64,000 nucleotides of DNA, taken from Streptomyces anulatus. Lineage in GTDB: Bacteria; Actinomycetota; Actinomycetes; Streptomycetales; Streptomycetaceae. This document shows, one piece after another, positions 27,018 through 35,065 of this stretch. Position 1 is the first letter of the stretch; each line of letters starts with the position of its first letter. The stretch is from positions 248,001-312,000 of the forward strand of contig NZ_JOEZ01000007.1 of assembly GCF_000721175.1 (NCBI RefSeq), in the 5' to 3' direction. A program made the translations under genes and the position numbers. Under the pieces are notes generated by a model. It had not been told where the DNA came from. It ran no database searches and saw nothing but the letters and a program-made list of their open reading frames with translations.

Positions 27018-27656
27018 ATGTCGCAGCAGGAGACGGACGGGCGGATCGGCGTGGACGAGGAGGGGTTCCTCGTCGACACGGAGGACTGCGAGGAGCGTGA
27101 GGCGGCCTATCGCGCGCGCGGTACCTCCCGTCCGATCACGGTCGTGGGCAACCCGGTGCTGCACAAGGAGTGCAAGGACGTCACCGCGTTCGACGACGAG
27201 CTGGCGCAGCTGATCGACGACATGTTCGCCAGCCAGAAGACGGCCGAGGGCGTCGGCCTGGCCGCCAACCAGATCGGCGTGGACCTGAAGGTCTTCGTCT
27301 ACGACTGCCCCGACGACGACGGCAAGCGGCACACCGGCGTCATCTGCAACCCGGTCCTGGAGGAGCTGGCTCCCGAGGCGCGGGTGCTGGACGACTCCAA
27401 CGAGGGCTGCCTCTCGGTCCCGACCGCGTACGCCTCGCTCGCCCGCCCCGACTACGCGGTGGTGCGCGGGCAGGACGCGAAGGGCAACCCGATCAAGGTC
27501 CGGGGCAGCGGTTACTTCGCGCGCTGCCTCCAGCACGAGACGGACCACCTCTACGGCTACCTGTACATCGACCGGCTCTCCAAGCGGGAGCGCAAGGACG
27601 CGCTGCGGCAGATGGACGAGGGCACGCCGCGCTACGAGGTCGTCCCGAACGACTGA
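27018..27656 (+). CDS. def: Peptide deformylase
   Basis: The 212-residue metalloenzyme removes the N-formyl group from nascent proteins. All three motifs are present: [17 protein letters not shown] (Cys metal ligand) and QHETDHLYG (HExxH type, two His ligands and the catalytic Glu). An N-terminal acidic extension of about 35 residues precedes the catalytic domain. Streptomyces usually carry several def paralogues. The start ATG lies 12 bp after AGGAAGG. Confidence 0.94.
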   Translation: MSQQETDGRIGVDEEGFLVDTEDCEEREAAYRARGTSRPITVVGNPVLHKECKDVTAFDDELAQLIDDMFASQKTAEGVGLAANQIGVDLKVFVYDCPDDDGKRHTGVICNPVLEELAPEARVLDDSNEGCLSVPTAYASLARPDYAVVRGQDAKGNPIKVRGSGYFARCLQHETDHLYGYLYIDRLSKRERKDALRQMDEGTPRYEVVPND

Positions 27657-27757
27657 GGACGTCCCCGCAGGGACCCGGTACCGGTTCGCCGGTGTCGGGT
27701 GCCCGCCGGTTTTCGAACTCCACCCCCGGCAGACAACTGCATTTTCCCCAGAGGTAG

Positions 27758-27786
27758 TTGACGCGCGTAGCTGACCGGGGCAGGCT
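27758..27786 (+). promoter_or_regulatory. Promoter of the D-Ala-D-Ala carboxypeptidase gene
   Basis: TTGACG, a 17-bp spacer and CAGGCT form a sigma-HrdB-like promoter 40 bp before the start codon. Confidence 0.5.
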
Positions 27787-27825
27787 CACGGGCACATCGA
27801 CCGTGACGTTCAGAGGGAGACCCCT

Positions 27826-28563
27826 GTGCTGAGACGCACCGCACGCGTTCTGCTCGGACTTGTCATGACCATTACGTTTGCTTTGGGTGGTGCGGTGCTG
27901 ACCGCCGGCACCGCGCAGGCCGACGGCTGCTACACCTGGACCCGCACCCTGAAGGCCGGCGCCACCGGCAGCGATGTCACCCAGCTCCAGATCCGGGTGG
28001 CCGGCTACCCGGGCTACAACGCGGTCCTCGCCATCGACGGCTCCTACGGCCCCGCCACCACCGCCGCCGTCAAGCGGTTCCAGGCGGCCTACGGCCTGGC
28101 CGCCGACGGGGTCGCCGGGCCCGCCACCCAGGCCAAGCTCTACGAACTCCAGGACAACGACTGCACGCCGATCCACTTCACGTACCCCGAGCTCAACAAG
28201 TGCAACAGCACCTGGGCCGGCGGCGCGGTCGCGGCGGGTACGGCCAAGGCCAACGCGCTGAGCAGCATGTGGAAGCTGGAGGCGCTGCGCCACGCGCTCG
28301 GTGACCAGTCGATCCGTGTCACCAGCGGTTTCCGCTCCTACTCCTGCAACTCGGCCGTCGGCGGGGCGAGCAACAGCCGTCATCTGTACGGCGACGCGGT
28401 CGACCTCGGCGCCTCGCCCCACTCCCTGTGCACGCTGGCCAAGCAGGCCCGCTACCACGGCTTCCGGGGAATCCTCGGCCCCGGCTACTCCGGCCACAAC
28501 GACCACGTGCACGTCAACCAGGGGGGCAACCACTTCTGGTCGGCGCCCAGCTGCGGCATCTGA
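27826..28563 (+). CDS. Secreted zinc D-Ala-D-Ala carboxypeptidase (M15) with peptidoglycan-binding domain
   Basis: The 245-residue precursor has a signal peptide (RRT, hydrophobic core, cleavage after TAQA near residue 32). A peptidoglycan-binding domain follows (residues 40-110: LKAGATGSDVTQLQIRVAGY, then VKRFQAAYGLAADGVAGPAT). The C-terminal M15 domain carries the zinc ligands in SRHLYGDAVDLG and HNDHVHVN. The layout is that of the Streptomyces albus G DD-peptidase. It trims stem peptides outside the cell. The GTG start is 6 bp after AGAGGGAGA. Confidence 0.92.
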   Translation: MLRRTARVLLGLVMTITFALGGAVLTAGTAQADGCYTWTRTLKAGATGSDVTQLQIRVAGYPGYNAVLAIDGSYGPATTAAVKRFQAAYGLAADGVAGPATQAKLYELQDNDCTPIHFTYPELNKCNSTWAGGAVAAGTAKANALSSMWKLEALRHALGDQSIRVTSGFRSYSCNSAVGGASNSRHLYGDAVDLGASPHSLCTLAKQARYHGFRGILGPGYSGHNDHVHVNQGGNHFWSAPSCGI

Positions 28564-28591
28564 CCCTTCCCGCGGCCGCGCCCGGCGGCGC

Positions 28592-29572
28592 TCAGGCGAC
28601 GTCGGGCACGGCCGTGGCCGCCGGGCCCCGGAACGTGCGGCGGTAGGCGTTCGGCGTGGTGCCCAGTGACCGCACGAACTGGTGCCGCAGCGTCGCCGCC
28701 GTGCTGAAGCCCGTCTGCCCCGCGATCGTGTCGATCGTCCGGTCGGAGGTCTCCAGCAGATGCTGGGCCAGCAGCACCCGCTGCCGCAGCAGCCAGCGGT
28801 AGGGCGTGGTCCCGGTCTCCTGCTGGAACCGCCGGGCGAAGGTGCGCGGCGACATGTGCGCCAGTGCGGCCAGCTGTTCCACGCTCATCTCCTGGTCGAG
28901 GTGCTGTTCCATCCAGGCCAGGGTCGAGCCGACCGTGTCACAGGCGTTCCGGGGCAGCGGGCGGCTGATGTACTGCGCCTGCCCGCCGTCCCGGTGCGGC
29001 GGCACCACCATGCGCCGGGCCAGGGTGTTGGCCGCCTCCTGGCCGTACTCCTGCCGGATCAGGTGCAGACACGCGTCGATCCCGGCGGCGGTGCCCGCGG
29101 AACTGATCACCGGGCCCTCGTCCACGTACAGCACGTCCGGCTCGACGATCGCCTTCGGGTGGCGCCGGGCCAGCTCCTCCGCGTGCCGCCAGTGCGTGGT
29201 GCAGCGGCGGCCGTCCAGCAGCCCGGCCGCGCCGAGGACGTACGCCCCCGAGCAGACGCTCAGCACCCGCGAGCCGCGCTCCACGGCCCGGCGCAGTGCG
29301 TCGAGGACCTCCTCGGGATACTCCCGCCGCACGAAGTTGCTGCCCGCCGGTACGGCGATGAGGTCGGCCTCCTCCAGCCGTTCCAGGCCGTGCGGCGTGG
29401 TGATGGTGAAGCCCGCGTGGGTGTTCAGGACGGGGCCCTCGGCGGAGACCACCGCGAAGTCGTGCACCGGCAGGCCCTCGTCGCTGCGGTCCAGACCGAA
29501 CACCTCGCACAGGACGCCGAGTTCGAAGGGGTGGACCTCGTCGAGGAGAAGGGCGGCGACATTGGTCAGCAT
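28592..29572 (-). CDS. nrdS: AraC/GlxA-family regulator NrdS
   Basis: The 326-residue protein has an N-terminal DJ-1/PfpI-like domain (residues 1-190; nucleophile-elbow SVCSGAYVLGAAG) and a C-terminal AraC double helix-turn-helix (MSVEQLAALAHMSPRTFARR and TIDTIAGQTGFSTAATLRHQ). Its place downstream of nrdA-nrdB on the same strand matches nrdS of the published nrdABS operon in S. coelicolor. Here it is separated from nrdB by 470 bp containing a mini-element and a divergent small gene, so co-transcription may be lost. Confidence 0.85.
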   Translation of the reverse strand: MLTNVAALLLDEVHPFELGVLCEVFGLDRSDEGLPVHDFAVVSAEGPVLNTHAGFTITTPHGLERLEEADLIAVPAGSNFVRREYPEEVLDALRRAVERGSRVLSVCSGAYVLGAAGLLDGRRCTTHWRHAEELARRHPKAIVEPDVLYVDEGPVISSAGTAAGIDACLHLIRQEYGQEAANTLARRMVVPPHRDGGQAQYISRPLPRNACDTVGSTLAWMEQHLDQEMSVEQLAALAHMSPRTFARRFQQETGTTPYRWLLRQRVLLAQHLLETSDRTIDTIAGQTGFSTAATLRHQFVRSLGTTPNAYRRTFRGPAATAVPDVA

Positions 29573-29653
29573 GGACCCAGTGTGGCAGCTATTTGATGCC
29601 CCATGGCAGTCCTGCCACTGATGATTCTCGTCCGGGCGGTCCAGAGTAGAGGC

Positions 29654-29869
29654 ATGAACACATTCCTGAACTACCTGTTCGTAGCGGCACTTTTCGCCCT
29701 CGTCCTCGCGCCCGTCGCCCTCGGCGTCGTCCGCGAACGCCGCGTCGACCGCCAGCTGCGGGAGGCGGAACGGGGGCGGCGCCCGGCCGGGCCCCCGGAA
29801 ACGCGGAGCGCCGCGCGACCGGTGACGGCTGCGCGGCGCCCCTACCTCAGAAGCTGGGCCAGGGTCTGA
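29654..29869 (+). CDS. Small membrane protein of unknown function (71 aa)
   Basis: A 71-residue frame from ATG 29654 with AGAGG just upstream. Residues 4-25 form one hydrophobic helix (FLNYLFVAALFALVLAPVAL), then a basic Arg/Pro-rich tail follows. It is divergent from nrdS, within what would be the nrdB-nrdS interval. The tail is low-complexity and its 3' end abuts the mini-element, so the original C-terminus may differ. Confidence 0.5.
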   Translation: MNTFLNYLFVAALFALVLAPVALGVVRERRVDRQLREAERGRRPAGPPETRSAARPVTAARRPYLRSWARV

Positions 29870-29889
29870 GAAACCCCTCCGGTCTAGGG

Positions 29890-30058
29890 CGTGTTTCGAA
29901 AGTCCCGCCTGCTCGGCGACGCCTGGCACGCACGCTCGCCGCGTTGTCGGGATCACCTCGATACATCCAGTATCGGGGCGACCCTCCGCCTTGCGATCGC
30001 ACGCACCAGACGCCGCCGAGCCCGCCCTCCGGGCGGACGGCGCTACTTTCGAAACACG
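29890..30058. mobile_element. Complete 169-bp miniature element with TTTCGAAA terminal inverted repeats
   Basis: The ends are inverted copies of CGTGTTTCGAAAGT (29890-29903 and 30045-30058), extending imperfectly to CGCC. The interior contains smaller hairpins but no protein-coding capacity. Its left 97 bp match 17084-17180 almost perfectly. The right end lies inside nrdB and provides its stop codon. It resembles a MITE; the mobilising transposase is not in the window. Confidence 0.8.
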
Positions 30059-30792
30059 GTGACCTGCTGCTCCAGCGCGTCGTCGAAGAGCTCCGGCTCC
30101 TCCTTGCGGACGGTGTCCACGACCTCGAACGCGAAGTTCATGTGCATCGTCTCGTCACGGAAAACCCAGTTGGTGCCCGTGGCGAGACCGTGCAGCAGAC
30201 CGCGCGAGCGGAACCAGTACACGTACGCGAAGGCGCCGTAGAAGAACAGCCCCTCGATGCACGCCGCGAAGCAGATCAGGTTCAGCAGGAAGCGGCGGCG
30301 GTCCGCCTTCGTCTCCAGCCGGTCGATCTTCTCGACCGAGTCCATCCACTTGAAGCAGAACTGGGCCTTCTCACGGATCGAGGGGATCTCCTCGACCGCG
30401 TCGAACGCCGCCGCCCGGTCGTCCGGGTCGGGCAGGTAGGTGTCGAGCAGCGTCAGATAGAACTGGACGTGCACGGCCTCCTCGAAGAGCTGCCGCGACA
30501 GATACAGCCGCGCCTCGGGGGAGTTGATGTGCTTGTACAGCGTCAGCACGAGGTTGTTGGAGACGATCGAGTCACCGGTCGCGAAGAACGCCACCAGCCG
30601 GCCGATCATGTGCTGCTCACCCGGCGACAGCTTGGCGAGGTCGGAGACGTCCGAGTGGAGGTCGACCTCCTCCACGGTCCAGGTGTTCTTGATCGCGTCC
30701 CGGTAGCGCTCGTAGAAGTCCGGGTAGCGCATGGGGCGCAGGGTCAGCTCGAAGCCCGGGTCGAGCAGGTTCTTCTCGTCGTTGGTGCTCAT
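30043..30792 (-). pseudogene. nrdB: Class Ia ribonucleotide reductase beta subunit, C-terminally truncated
   Basis: The 249-residue frame matches NrdB residues from the start through all di-iron ligands (Asp74, Glu105, His108, Glu180, Glu214, His217) and the radical Tyr112. It then stops: after DDALEQQVT only VFRK remains, encoded by the terminal repeat of a mini-element. Beta subunits are normally about 320-390 residues. The missing ~90 residues include the C-terminal tail that docks to NrdA and carries the radical-transfer Tyr, so the reductase should not work as a holoenzyme. Loss would be tolerable if a class II NrdJ exists elsewhere. The ATG overlaps the nrdA stop by one base (TAATG). 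Confidence 0.8.
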
Positions 30793-33215
30793 TACTGACA
30801 GGCCTCGCAGGACTCGGGGTTTTCGAGGGAGCAGGCGATGGCGTCCGCGTCGGGAGCCGTTGCCTGCTGTACGGGAATGAGGGCGGCGGCCGACGCCTGA
30901 CCGGACGCGGCACGGGCGATCCGGGTCGCCGGGCGCGAACGCAGGTAGTACGTCGTCTTCAGCCCTTGCTTCCAGGCGTACGCGTACATCGAGGAGAGCT
31001 TGCCGATCGTCGGCGTCTCCAGGAACAGGTTGAGCGACTGGCTCTGGTCGAGGAACGGCGTACGGGCCGCCGCCATGTCGATCAGGCCGCGCTGCGGGAT
31101 CTCCCACGCGGTGCGGTACAGCGCCCGCACGTCCTCGGGGATCCAGGCGAAGCCCTGCACGGAGCCGCTCGCCTCGCGCAGCGCCTCACGGGTGCGGGCG
31201 TCCCACACGCCGAGCTTCTTCAGCTCGTCCACCAGGTAGGCGTTGACCTGGAGGAACTCACCGCTGAGCGTCTCGCGCTTGAACAGGTTGGAGACCTGCG
31301 GCTCGATGCACTCGTACACCCCGGCGATCGAGGCGATCGTGGCGGTCGGTGCGATCGCCAGCAGGAGCGAGTTGCGCATGCCGGTCTTCGCGACCCGGGC
31401 GCGCAGCGCGTCCCAGCGCTCCGGCCAGTTCAGCTCGGTGTCGTAGTGGTCGGGGTGCAGCACACCGCGTGCGGCCCGCGTCTCGGACCAGGCGGGCAGC
31501 GGACCCGACCGCTCCGCGAGGTCGCAGGAAGCCTCGTACGCGGCGAGCATGATCCGCTCGGAGATCCGCGTGGAGAGCGCGCGGGCCTCGGGGGAGTCGA
31601 AGGGCAGACGCAGTTGGAAGAAGACGTCCTGGAGGCCCATCGCACCCAGACCGACCGGCCGCCAGCGGGAGTTGGAGCGCCCGGCCTGCTCGGTCGGGTA
31701 GAAGTTGATGTCGACGACCCGGTCCAGGAAGGTCACGGCGGTGCGCACGGTGGCGTCCAGCCGCTCCCAGTCGATCGAGCCGTTGGCCACGAAGGCGCCC
31801 AGGTTGACCGAACCCAGGTTGCAGACGGCCGTCTCGCCGTCGTCGGTGACTTCGAGGATCTCGGTGCACAGGTTCGAGGAGTGCACGACCCGGCCCGGCT
31901 CGGCGGTCTGGTTCGCGGTCCGGTTGGAGGCGTCCTTGAACGTCATCCAGCCCTGGCCGGTCTGCGCGAGGGTCCGCATCATCCGGCCGTACAGCTCACG
32001 CGCCGGAATCGTCCTGCGGGCCAGCCCCTTGGCCTCGGCCGCCCGGTAGGCCGCGTCGAAGGCGTCGCCCCACAGGTCGACCAGCTCGGGCACGTCGGCG
32101 GGGGAGAACAGCGACCACTCGGTGTCCGCGTCGACCCGGCGCATGAACTCGTCCGGGATCCAGTGCGCCAGGTTCAGGTTGTGCGTACGCCGCTGGTCCT
32201 CACCGGTGTTGTCGCGGAGCTCCAGGAACTCCTCGATGTCCGCGTGCCAGGTCTCCAGGTAGACCGCCGCCGCACCCTTGCGCCGGCCGCCCTGGTTCAC
32301 CGCCGCGACCGAGGCGTCCAGCGTCTTGAGGAACGGCACGATGCCGTTGGAGTGCCCGTTGGTGCCCCGGATCAGCGAACCCCTGGCGCGGATGCGGGAG
32401 TACGACAGACCGATGCCGCCCGCGTGCTTGGAGAGCCGCGCCACCTGGTGGTAGCGGTCGTAGATCGAGTCCAGCTCGTCCTTCGGCGAGTCCAGCAGAT
32501 AGCAGGAGGACATCTGCGGGTGCCGGGTGCCGGAGTTGAACAGCGTGGGGGAGGAGGGGAGGTAGTCCAGCCGGCTCATCAGCCCGTACAGCGCGGCGAC
32601 CTCGTCCAGCGCCCGCACCGAGTCGTCCTCGGCGAGGCCGGCGGCCACGCGCAGCATGAAGTGCTGCGGGGTCTCGATGACCTGGCGGGTGATCGGGTGG
32701 CGCAGCAGGTAACGGCTGTGCAGCGTACGGAGACCGAAGTAGCCGAAGCGGTCGTCGGCGCCGTCCGCCATGGCCTGCTCGACGAGCCGGTCGAGCGCGG
32801 CCGCGTGGAGCTCCACGAACGCGGCGGTGCGGTCGGCGATCAGGCCCTCGCGGTGCCCGACGGCGACCGAGGCGGAGAAGGAGGTCGCGCCCTGCCCCGC
32901 GGCCTCGTCCGCGATCGTGCGGGTCAGCAGCCGGGCGGCGAGCCGGGAGTACGCCGGGTCCTCGGAGATCAGCCCCGCGGCGGCCTCGGTGGCCAGCGAG
33001 CGCAGCTCGGCCTCGTCGGAACGGGCGTTGCGCCCGCGCAGCGCGGCGGCGGCGACCCGGCCGGGGTCGGTGTCGGTCAGATCGACGGTGAGGTCGGTCA
33101 GGGTCCGCAGCAAGGCGGTCCCGGGTCCGTCGTTCGGGACTTTCCCGGCCGTGGTCGACACTGCGGACTCGGCGGATTCGGTGGCTGAAACCGGATCGGC
33201 GGGCGCGATGGTCAC
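30792..33215 (-). CDS. nrdA: Class Ia ribonucleoside-diphosphate reductase alpha subunit
   Basis: The 807-residue alpha subunit looks intact. The substrate-site cysteines lie in MSSCYLLDSP, the thiyl-radical NLCTEI, and AVCNLGSVNLG; the redox-shuttle pair is at the extreme C-terminus (ESCEACQ). Loop 2 and phosphate contacts (GGIGLSYSRIR, PTATIASIAGVYE) are present. An ATP-cone-like N-terminal part is not clear. The GTG at 33215 follows GAGGT. Expression is likely controlled by the cobalamin riboswitch upstream. Its partner nrdB is truncated in this genome. Confidence 0.94.
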   Translation of the reverse strand: MTIAPADPVSATESAESAVSTTAGKVPNDGPGTALLRTLTDLTVDLTDTDPGRVAAAALRGRNARSDEAELRSLATEAAAGLISEDPAYSRLAARLLTRTIADEAAGQGATSFSASVAVGHREGLIADRTAAFVELHAAALDRLVEQAMADGADDRFGYFGLRTLHSRYLLRHPITRQVIETPQHFMLRVAAGLAEDDSVRALDEVAALYGLMSRLDYLPSSPTLFNSGTRHPQMSSCYLLDSPKDELDSIYDRYHQVARLSKHAGGIGLSYSRIRARGSLIRGTNGHSNGIVPFLKTLDASVAAVNQGGRRKGAAAVYLETWHADIEEFLELRDNTGEDQRRTHNLNLAHWIPDEFMRRVDADTEWSLFSPADVPELVDLWGDAFDAAYRAAEAKGLARRTIPARELYGRMMRTLAQTGQGWMTFKDASNRTANQTAEPGRVVHSSNLCTEILEVTDDGETAVCNLGSVNLGAFVANGSIDWERLDATVRTAVTFLDRVVDINFYPTEQAGRSNSRWRPVGLGAMGLQDVFFQLRLPFDSPEARALSTRISERIMLAAYEASCDLAERSGPLPAWSETRAARGVLHPDHYDTELNWPERWDALRARVAKTGMRNSLLLAIAPTATIASIAGVYECIEPQVSNLFKRETLSGEFLQVNAYLVDELKKLGVWDARTREALREASGSVQGFAWIPEDVRALYRTAWEIPQRGLIDMAAARTPFLDQSQSLNLFLETPTIGKLSSMYAYAWKQGLKTTYYLRSRPATRIARAASGQASAAALIPVQQATAPDADAIACSLENPESCEACQ

Positions 33216-33361
33216 TGGGCTTTACCTCGCTCGGCAGGGGCCGGCGGAAGGCGGGGAAGCCGGGCAGCGCGAAACCCGGGGCAGGGCAGCACAGCTGACG
33301 GCGTCCACCGGCCCATCCGCGAGGCCCGGACGTCTGGCGTCCGGTTCGGTCGAGCCGGACG

Positions 33362-33464
33362 CGCTGTCGACAGGTCTTCGGACTCGGCGGTGCGCAAAAG
33401 CACACTGATCACACCGTTGCGGGACAGTTCCGGATTCGCACCGGATTCCCCTGCGACGACAGCG
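33362..33464 (-). promoter_or_regulatory. Cobalamin (B12) riboswitch upstream of nrdA
   Basis: On the minus strand an 8-bp closing stem (CGCTGTCG / CGACAGCG) encloses the conserved core: GGGGAATCCGGTGCGAATCC, then CTGTCCCGCAACGGTGTG, and the B12 box AGTCCGAAGACCTG. This matches the published cobalamin riboswitch of nrdABS in S. coelicolor, which lowers transcription of the oxygen-dependent enzyme when B12 is available for the class II enzyme. A perfect hairpin (33338-33362, arm GCGTCCGG) follows immediately and shares one base with the closing stem; it may be the expression platform. Confidence 0.92.
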
Positions 33465-33475
33465 AGGTCGAGCAT

Positions 33476-33513
33476 ACATGTGGGGGCCGCCAGATACTGC
33501 GGCCCCCACATGT
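33476..33513 (-). terminator. Strong hairpin upstream of the nrdA riboswitch
   Basis: A 15-bp perfect stem (arm ACATGTGGGGGCCGC) with an 8-nt loop separates the decayed acetyltransferase unit from the nrd leader. It probably terminates the upstream transcript. Confidence 0.65.
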
Positions 33514-33553
33514 TGTGTCGCGGCGATGTGGTGCGCCCCTCGGGAGGCCGTCT

Positions 33554-34063
33554 GCAGATCCAGCCGGAAGGTCATGAGCCGTAGGCCCGGCGCCGGTTCC
33601 CAGCCCCGTTCGGGAGTCCGAGGAAAGCCGAGCCGACGGTAGATCCTATGGGCTCCGAGCATGGCCGGCTGCATCGACAGCACCAGCCCCCGGACGCCCT
33701 CGGCGGACCGGGCGCGCTCGACGCACGCCCGCACGAGGGCCTCCCCCGCGCCCTGCCCACGCCCCGTCCGCGCCCGGCGTGGGCCACGGCCGGTATCCGG
33801 AATTCGGCCTCGTCCGGACCGGCGATGTCGCGCCACGGAGTGCCGGGAGCGGCATACGTCACACCCCCGAGCACCGCCCCGTCCGCATCGAGCGCGACGA
33901 GCACCTCGGCCTCGGCCGCCCGCTGCTCCACCGCCCGCAGCTTGAGCGGATACGGGTCCTGCGGGCCGTCCGGCAGATCGTCGCCGTGATCAGGCCCCGG
34001 CGACGATGTCGCCGGGTGCGGCCACTCGCCGGGCTCCGCCGCTCTGATCGTCAGATCCGTCAG
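33554..34063 (-). pseudogene. GNAT family N-acetyltransferase, frameshifted
   Basis: The N-terminal half (LTDLTIRAAEPGEWPHP to PDEAEFRIPAVAHAGRGRGVG) and the C-terminal half (GEALVRACVERARSAEGVRG to APGLRLMTFRLDL) lie in different frames, breaking near 33745-33765, within the acetyl-CoA-binding loop. At the 5' end the frame begins with CTGA overlapping the stop of the lipoprotein gene, where GTGA or ATGA would be expected, and the C-terminal stop is lost. Three independent defects point to a pseudogene. It was the second gene of a unit with the lipoprotein. Confidence 0.75.
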
Positions 34064-34734
34064 CCACTCGCTCCCACATCGTTGTTCGGGGCGCCGTCAC
34101 CCATTGGTGGCAGGTCGCCGCGCTCGACCGGCTGCCGCCCGGAGGCATCCCCGGCCGGCGGCAGCACCTGGTCCAGCTCGTGGTCGTCGGCGCGGTGGGC
34201 GGCCCGCGCCGCCGACCGCAGCGTCGCCCGGTCCACCTTCTCGCGCGCCCCGCTCACCGTGATCACGAGTTCGCCCTGTTCCCGGGCGTACGCGTGGCCC
34301 GACTCCGTGGCCCGGTACCACTGTTCGCCGTCCCGCTCGCACGTCACCAGGGGCTCCGAGCCGCCGGCGGCCGCGGAGCCGTCCGTACAGTCGGCCTCGG
34401 CGTGCGGGCGGCGCTCCACCGACAACTGGAGCATTCCGCCGTCCGGTGCGGTGTAGGAGCTGCCGAACCCGTCGTCACCGAGCACCCCGACCGACTGGCG
34501 CGCCAGGGCGTAGCCCGCGGCCTCGGTCACCCACACATGCTCCGCGACGATCTGCGTGGCGCTCGCCCGCGCCTCCAACTCCGCCCGGTCGGGCGCCGGA
34601 TCGCCCGAGGAGCTCCGGCCCGCCACCCGGTCGGGCGCCGGCTCGGTGCCGCAGCCCGCCGCCGCCAGGGCCAGTGCCAGCGTCACGGTCAGGAGCAGGG
34701 GCCGGAGCCGGGGCGGCCGGGAGCGCGATGTCAT
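34060..34734 (-). CDS. Predicted lipoprotein of unknown function
   Basis: The 224-residue precursor has a lipoprotein signal: basic start (TSRSRPPRLR), hydrophobic core, and lipobox LAAAGC at about residue 27. The mature part is acidic and polar, with CTDGSAAAGG and LVTCERDGEQWYRATESGHA carrying two Cys that may pair. The ATG at 34734 has AAAGGA 9 bp upstream. No enzymatic motif is recognisable. It is upstream of and overlaps the decayed GNAT gene. Confidence 0.75.
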   Translation of the reverse strand: MTSRSRPPRLRPLLLTVTLALALAAAGCGTEPAPDRVAGRSSSGDPAPDRAELEARASATQIVAEHVWVTEAAGYALARQSVGVLGDDGFGSSYTAPDGGMLQLSVERRPHAEADCTDGSAAAGGSEPLVTCERDGEQWYRATESGHAYAREQGELVITVSGAREKVDRATLRSAARAAHRADDHELDQVLPPAGDASGRQPVERGDLPPMGDGAPNNDVGASG

Positions 34735-34861
34735 GGGCACATCCTTTCGTACGGCGAGGGCTCCGCGCACCGGGAAAACGAACGGCCGGGCCCGTACGGG
34801 GCGCGAAAAGGGGCCGCCGGGTCCCCGGAGGGATGCGGCGGCCCCGATCGGCCGGTGGTGC

Positions 34862-35065
34862 TCAGCAGCAGCGGAAGCCCTCGCGCGGATCCGCCTCGCG
34901 GGCGTCCGTGCGGCTGCGCTCGAAGGCGCGGCGGGTCATCACCGGCGTGTCCGGATCGTGGACACGCGCATGCTCCACATAGCGGTCGTACGCCGACTCG
35001 CCGGTCAGCTCACGGACGTACCAGCGGATCCGTCCCGCCACCCGCCGTACGTCCGCGACGGTCAT
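34862..35065 (-). CDS. YbdD/YjiX family small protein, CstA partner
   Basis: The 67-residue protein matches the YbdD/YjiX (DUF466) family by RRVAGRIRWYVRELTGESAY and a Cys-Cys C-terminus. In other bacteria this small gene follows cstA/yjiY-type pyruvate or peptide transporters and supports uptake. It overlaps the cstA stop codon as ATGA. Confidence 0.88.
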   Translation of the reverse strand: MTVADVRRVAGRIRWYVRELTGESAYDRYVEHARVHDPDTPVMTRRAFERSRTDAREADPREGFRCC

